Under the pieces are notes generated by a model. The model ran no database searches. It had not been told where the DNA came from and worked only from the letters and a program-made list of their open reading frames with translations. Source: Notamacropus eugenii (lineage: Eukaryota; Chordata; Mammalia; Diprotodontia; Macropodidae). From it: a stretch of DNA of 64,000 nucleotides. The DNA is taken from assembly GCF_028372415.1 (NCBI RefSeq), contig NC_092875.1:188633522-188697521 (forward strand), read 5' to 3'. Positions 58,600 to 64,000 of this stretch are shown here, in pieces. The first letter of the stretch is position 1. The number at the start of each line of letters is the position of its first letter. The translations under genes and the position numbers were made by a program.

Positions 58600-59260
58600 C
58601 AATATATATTTCCCAATGATCAGTTTTTGTTTTGTTTTTTCTCACTTCCATTATACAGATTATAATTTTGTATATTGTTTTCCTGGTTCTATCACACTTT
58701 TCATCAGTTTATGTAAATCTCTATATGCTTCTCTGAATTCTAAGTATTCATCATTTCTTACAGTCTACTAATATTCCATTATCGTCATGTTTCACAATTT
58801 TGTTTTCTTGTCACAGATTACTTCACTCTGCATTAGTTCATGTTAAATCTACATGTTTCTCTATCTTCATTATGTTTATCTTTTGTTACAGTAGAGTAAC
58901 ATTCCTTCACATTCATATATCATAGTTTATTTCACTATTTTTCAATTAGTGGTCACCTACTTTGTTCTAATTCCTTGATATGACAAAAAATATGAGGCTA
59001 TAACTATTTTGGTGTCTCTAGGGATTTTCTTCTCATCAATGGTCTCCTTGGAGTATATGCTTAGTAGTGGGATCTCCATTTCAAAGTTATAGACATTTTA
59101 GTCACTGTATTTGCATAATTTCAAATTGCTTTATGAAATAGTTATATTGATTCATGGTTCTACTGACAGGGCAGTAGTAGGCTTATCTTCCCATAAGCCC
59201 GCCAACATTGCAAGCTGCAGCCTTTTAAAAGAGATCTTTTCCAGTTTTCCCAGCTGCTAG
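58600..59260 (-). mobile_element. Old LINE-1 3' end
   Basis: catcagtttatgtaaatctc, ctaatattccattatcgtca, gtggtcacctactttgttct and agtagtgggatctccat, collinear with the younger L1 ends. Confidence 0.7.
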
Positions 59261-59309
59261 CCTTCTCCTATCATAATTTTTTTCTTCCTAGTTATTTATT
59301 TCTCCATTA

Positions 59310-59395
59310 GAATATGAGTTCCTTGAGGGCAGAGTCTGGTTTGCTTTTCATTGTATTCCTAATATTTAGTACCATGATTGGCAATTAGTAAGCTA
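59310..59395 (+). repeat. L2-like terminal fragment
   Basis: gagttccttgagggcagagt, ttagtaccatgattggcaat. Confidence 0.6.
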
Positions 59396-60935
59396 TTTTT
59401 TTTTTAAATTTGAAAATTTTATTTTTTTCCAGTTACATGTAAAATAATTTTTAACAGTTTTTTTTTTTTAATTTTGAAGTCCTGTATTCTTTCCCTTTCT
59501 CCCTCCCCTCCTTCTTCCTTGGGAAGTCAAACCATTTGATATTCAATTTCCTAAGGTGGTGGATTTCACCCCCTGAGAGGTGCTGGAACCATCCTGGGGA
59601 GCATTAGTAGCCTTGGGTGCAATTGGGGGGCATTGAATTAAAATAAGGTGGCATTGGAAGCATAAGACAAAAGATTACAAAATTTTTTAAAAACAGTTTG
59701 TACATGTTTCATCTGTTGTGCCACAGAGTTAAAGTCATAGTGATTACATTATTTTCCAATAAACACACAAAATGCAAGTTATAACTGATCGGTGGTCAAG
59801 TCTGCAGGAGGTCTTGTTAAAAGCAAGTGTTGGCGGGTGAGTGTGTAGCACATTGTTGGGAAGTCCAGCATGCATTGGCAGGAATATGTAAATGTAATGA
59901 CTTGTTTACAGTAGTATACAGTTACATAACTCAGTGTTGCGTCATCAAAATCCCAATGCAGGAAAAACCCCACAAATTTACAACAAGTTATTAAAGTTAA
60001 GATGCGTCATTTAAAAAAATTATATTTATTAAACGATGTAAATTTCATTTAAAAACTATTAAATGTTTAAAGAAAGTAGGTTTCCAAAGGGGCACTAATA
60101 TTTTTTTGAAAAGAGGGCAGTAGGTCAAATAAATTTGGGAACCTCTGATATAGATTGATATAGATATGCAGTCATGAAAAACACGACCATATTAGGTATG
60201 TTACAAAAGAAAACACAGATCAAAAAATTAAAAAAAAAACAAGAAAAATAAAGAAAGTAAAAAAAAAGCATGCTCCAATCTACATTCAGACTCCGTCAGG
60301 TCTTTGGAGATGGATAGCATTTTTCATCATATGTCCTTGGAAATTGTCTCAGATCATTGTATTGCTGAGAATAGCGAAGTCATTTGCAGTTGATCATCAT
60401 ACAATATCACTGATTTACTGTGTACAGTGTTCCTGTGGCTCTGTTCATTTACTTTGCATCAGTTTATGTTGTCTTCCCAGGTTTTTCTCAAAGCATTCTG
60501 TTGATCATTTCTTATAGCACAGTAGTATTCCATCACATTCATGAACTATAATTTGTTTAGCCATTCCTCAATTGATGGGCATCCCCTCAATTTCCAAGTC
60601 TTTGCAACCACAAAAAGAGGTGATATAATTTTGTATATGCAGGTTCTTTTCCTTTTTCTTTGATCTCTTTGGGATACAGACCTAGGAATATTGCTGAGTC
60701 AAAGAGCATTCATGGTTTTATAGCTCTTTGGGCGTGGTTCCAAATTGTTCTCCAGAATGATCGGATCAGTTCATAACACCAACTGTGCATTAGTTTCTTT
60801 ATTTTTTCCACATCCCCTCCAATATTTGTCATTTTACTTTTTTGTCATACTAGGCAATTTGATAAGTGTGAAATGGTGCCTCAGAGTTTTGATTTGCATT
60901 TCTCTAATTAATAAAAATTTAGAACATTTAAAAAT
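59396..60935 (-). mobile_element. LINE-1 3' end interrupted by a hAT-like insert
   Basis: A-rich tail and 3' UTR 59396-59553, resumed at 60147 (agatatgcagtcatgaaaaa) to ttctctaattaataaaa. Antisense ORF2-end words ccattcctcaattgatgggc, aaagaggtgatataatt and ctccagaatgatcggatcag are present. Confidence 0.88.
59556..60146 (-). mobile_element. hAT-like non-autonomous insert in L1 3' UTR
   Basis: The right end aatttgggaacctctg is the inverted form of a hAT-type cagaggttcccaaa terminus. Next to it is cctactgccctc-like text (reverse), and the left side has tggtggatttcaccccctg and gcaattggggggcatt. The L1 reads across when it is removed. The exact left border and target duplication are unclear (gatat on both sides). 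Confidence 0.55.
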
Positions 60936-60939
60936 TTTA

Positions 60940-62850
60940 TATTTTTTAATTTATGAAATGAAACGAACATTTCCATAACATAGTACAATAAATTGATGAT
61001 GGTAAATGAAACCACAAATTCACTATATACAAACTTACTGTTCCTTTTAAATAGAACTAAGTTATCATGTAAATTTCCTTTTACCCCCTTTTTATTCTCT
61101 CCCCCATCTCCATCTCAGAGAAGGCTATCATTAGATACTAATAGATATGTATATATATGTAAAATTATCCTATACATACTTCTGTTTATCAGTTCTTTCT
61201 CTGAATGCAGATAGCATCTTTCTTCATATGTCCTTTGTAGTTAATTTGAATATTTATAAGTCAAAATAACTTAAGCTTTCAAAGTCATTTTTAAAACAAT
61301 ATTGTTGTTATTACATACGGTGTTTTCTTGGTTCTGCTTCATTATTTTGTGCAAGTGTTTCCATGTCTTTCTAAGATCATTGAACTCATCATTTCTTACA
61401 TCACATACCACAACTTGTTGAACCATTGTTCACTTGATGGGCCTCCCTTCATTTTCCAGTTCCTTGTCACCACAAAGAGACATGCTATAAACATTTCGGA
61501 ACATGCAGGTTCTTTTCCTTTTTCCTTAATCATCTTTGGAAAGAGACTTACTAGTGCTATTGCTGGGTCAAAAAATGTAGGCAGTTTAGTAACTCTTTGG
61601 GCATAATTCCAGATTGCTCTCCAAAATGCTTGGATCAGATCACAATTCCACCACCAGTGAATTAGTGTCCCAATTTTTCCACATTCCCCCCAACATTTCT
61701 TACTTTCTTCTTCAATCATTTTAGCCAGTCTGATAGGTGCAAAATGATATCTCAAAGTGGTTTTAATTTTTCATTTCTCTAATTAATAATAATGTAGAGC
61801 ATTTTTTAATATGAGTATAGATAACTTTGATTTCTTCTCTTGAGAATTGCCTGTTCATATCTTTTGACCCTTTATCAATTGGGGAATGACTTTTATTCTT
61901 ATAAGTTTAACTCAATTCTATGTATTTTGATAAATGAGGAATTTATCAGAAAAACTTACTGTAAATTTCCCCTCCCCCCAGTTTCCTGCTTTCCTTCTAA
62001 TCTTAGCTACATTGGTTTTGTTTGTGCAAGCCCTTTTTAATTTGATGTAACTAAAAATTATCCATTTTCTGTCCCATAATGCTCTCTATCTCTTGATTGG
62101 TCATGAATTCTGCCCTTACAATAAATCTTACCGGTAAAATGTTCCATGCTCACCTAATTTATTTATGATATCATCTTTTATTTCTAAATCCATTTTGACC
62201 TTATCTCATTATACAGTGTGAAATGTTTATCTATATTTCATTTCTGCCAAATTGATTTTTGTTTTTTCCAGCAATTTTTGTCAAATAGTGATTTCTTGTC
62301 CCAAAATCTTGGATATTTGGGTTTGTCAGACATTAGACTACATTTTTTACTATCGTGTATTGCACACCTAATGTATTCCACTGATCCACTACTCTGTTTC
62401 TTAGACTTTACAAAATTGTTCTGATGATTAAGACAGAAGAGGGTAGCTAGGTGGTGCAGTAAATAGAGTGCTGGGTTTAGAGTCAGGAAGACTTTTATTC
62501 TTGACTTCAAATCTGACTTCAGACAGTTTGTAGCTGTGTAACCCTGGGCAAGTCTCTTGACCCTGTTTGCCTCATTGTCCTCATCTGTAAAATGAACTGG
62601 AAAAGGAAATGGCAAACAACTGTAGTATCTTTGCCAAGAAAATGCCAAATGGGGTCACAGTGAGTCAGATATGACTGAAAATGACTAACAAACAAAATAC
62701 AGTTTGAAATCTGATACTACTAAGCCACCTTCCTTCACATTTTTTTATTGATTCCCTTGACATTCTTGACCTTTTGTTCTTTCAGATGAATTTTGTTATT
62801 ATTTTTTCTAGTTCTAAAATATATTTTTTGGTAATTTGATTGGTATGGGC
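60940..62850 (-). mobile_element. LINE-1 ORF2 C-terminal half and 3' UTR
   Basis: The minus frame at 61396-61755 reads MRYHFAPIRLAKM, CGKIGTLIHWWWNCDLIQAFW, FFDPAIALVSLFPKMI and MFIACLFVVTRNWKM, a 119-codon remnant of ORF2. It extends past a nested SINE to about 62850. 5' truncated. Confidence 0.9.
62438..62697 (+). repeat. tRNA-headed CORE-type SINE nested in LINE-1
   Basis: Head gagggtagctaggtggtgca, core taaccctgggcaagtctctt, tail ggggtcacagtgagtcagat. Antisense L1 text continues on both sides (ttctgatgattaag / agtttgaaatctgatac). Confidence 0.92.
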
Positions 62851-63599
62851 ATAGTAATTCCTTAATAAAATCTTGTTAACTATGTCTTTTCCTTCCCTCT
62901 CTGACTATTTAAAGGAGCATGAGGAAGTTGTTTTCCTGAGAGTGTGAAGGTCACCCTTTCCAGGAGAAAATCTTGGTCATTGATTCAATAAATACTTATC
63001 AGCCCCTGTTTATTCTCAGTGGGACACATAGTAGAAACTCATTTGGCATTTGTTGAATTGCTAGATGGAAAAGGAAGCATATTTTCTTCCTCTGTGCCTA
63101 GGATAGTGTATTCATTGATTATATCCTCCTAAGGCTAGAGAGGGAAAATGGTCTTAGTAATTGCTTTTTAAATCCCTTCATTTATAGGAAAGGAAGAAAC
63201 TATTGAAGATTTGGCTGGCTGTCCTGTGCTTCCTTCCTATTCCTCTGGGTAGTGAAGGACCTTTCTGGCCAGACCATTTGGCATCCAATCTATCCCTCAT
63301 TAAGTTGGAAATATCCCTTTTTTCTTGACTGAGAACTTAGAAAAAGAAGAAAAATGTTATTTTGAAATGGCAGAATGGCTAGTAGGATTAGAATTTGTTT
63401 CCAACCAGTTAGACACTGGAAATTAAATGGGTTTAGTCATTTTCATTTTCTGGAACAAGCCATTAGAATAACTTCCATCAAGTTTCGGTACCCCTGCTTC
63501 CCTTGCACTTTATAACTGACCAGAATATTGTTATTTCAACTTAGGCAGAAGCACATATTGGGAGAGTTGTTATTATATCTCTTGGTCTAAAGAAAGAGT

Positions 63600-63890
63600 C
63601 ATTGTGGTGGAGTAGATAGTGTACTGTACCTGGAATTTGGGAGACCTGAGTTCAAATCCCACTTGCAGTACATCCTAGCTGTGTGCCCATGGAGCTCCTC
63701 ATAGTTTCTTTTTTTTTTTTTTCTGGGCATCCTCATAGTTTCTTAACCTCAGTTTCCCCACTTGTAAAACAGGGATAATAATGCTTGGAGGGTCTGCCTT
63801 ACAGGGTTGTTGTGAAGCTTAGGTGAGATGGTATGTGCAAATGTGCTTTGCAAACTTTAAATTGGTATACAAATATCAGTCATTTTCACT
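63600..63890 (+). repeat. CORE-SINE (THER-like) with poly-T interruption
   Basis: gtggagtagatagtgtactg, gagttcaaatcccacttgca, then a 14-base poly-T at 63709 flanked by repeated ctcatagtttctt text (duplication around the run), then cttacagggttgttgtgaag. Confidence 0.85.
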
Positions 63891-64000
63891 AATTTTTATA
63901 AACCCCAGATAAATTGAATTGTGCTAAAAGACTAGGAGTTGCCAGTTTATTAAAGACCAGTATAATATAACTTCAGCATTAGCAGGAAGGCAATGTGGTA

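Larger units (their letters stand above)
46571..64000 (+). other. GMPR: GMPR intron 4, 5' 17430 bases (continues past window)
   Basis: Donor gtaggt. I searched by eye for the expected next exon (AGNVVTGE reading) and found none. About 49.98-62.85 kb is nearly continuous LINE-1 with nested insertions. 46580-47120, 48430-49060 and 62860-63595 hold no element I can name. Confidence 0.8.

Noticed and set aside
46571..64000. Search for GMPR exon 5
   Set aside because: No segment reading AGNVVTGE-like text with an acceptor was found; the intron must extend beyond the window.

Overview
The window is mammalian nuclear DNA, almost certainly from a marsupial. The evidence is the repeat content: dozens of tRNA-headed CORE-type SINEs with the tail ending in gtcagacatgactgaa-type sequence, marsupial-style LINE-1 3' ends (ORF2 C-terminus, 3' UTR, then an A-rich tail), L2 tails, RTE-like fragments and RTE-type SINE tails ending in gaaggacaa-like sequence, hAT-type short elements and ERV LTRs. 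The species cannot be fixed from the sequence alone. No bacterial, viral or CRISPR-like system is present.

The only protein gene I can support is the 5' half of GMPR (GMP reductase 1) on the + strand. It has four coding exons: 27395-27481, 35383-35502, 38935-39018 and 46397-46570. All have gt/ag borders and all splice in phase 0. Together they give the first 155 residues of a protein that is 345 residues long in human. The exons holding the catalytic cysteine and the rest of the barrel must lie beyond position 64000. Intron lengths are 7901, 3432, 7378 and more than 17430 bases.

Layout. 1-26450: gene-free, AT-rich flank made of SINE, L1, L2, CR1-like, hAT-like and RTE-like relics, plus a 600-base TCTA/TCTG array at about 19985-20590. 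26250-26890: a polypurine tract leading into a very GC-rich minisatellite of ten 35-43 base units. 26455-27760: the CpG island, promoter, 5' UTR and exon 1 of GMPR. 27482-46396: introns 1-3, with ordinary SINE/L2/L1 content. 46571-64000: intron 4, whose part from about 50 kb to 62.8 kb is almost solid LINE-1, mostly antisense to GMPR, and is cut by LTRs, a hAT-like element and a SINE.

The most notable items are the promoter-proximal minisatellite, whose units 1-3 are repeated as units 6-8; the G-rich sense strand and 1-kb ATG desert before the GMPR start; a decayed RTE-like retrotransposon end that still shows the spacing of a C2H2 zinc finger; and a nested L1/LTR mosaic at 54.5-57 kb. I did not find an undescribed biological system. 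The unusual features are structural DNA and repeat archaeology around one housekeeping purine-salvage gene.
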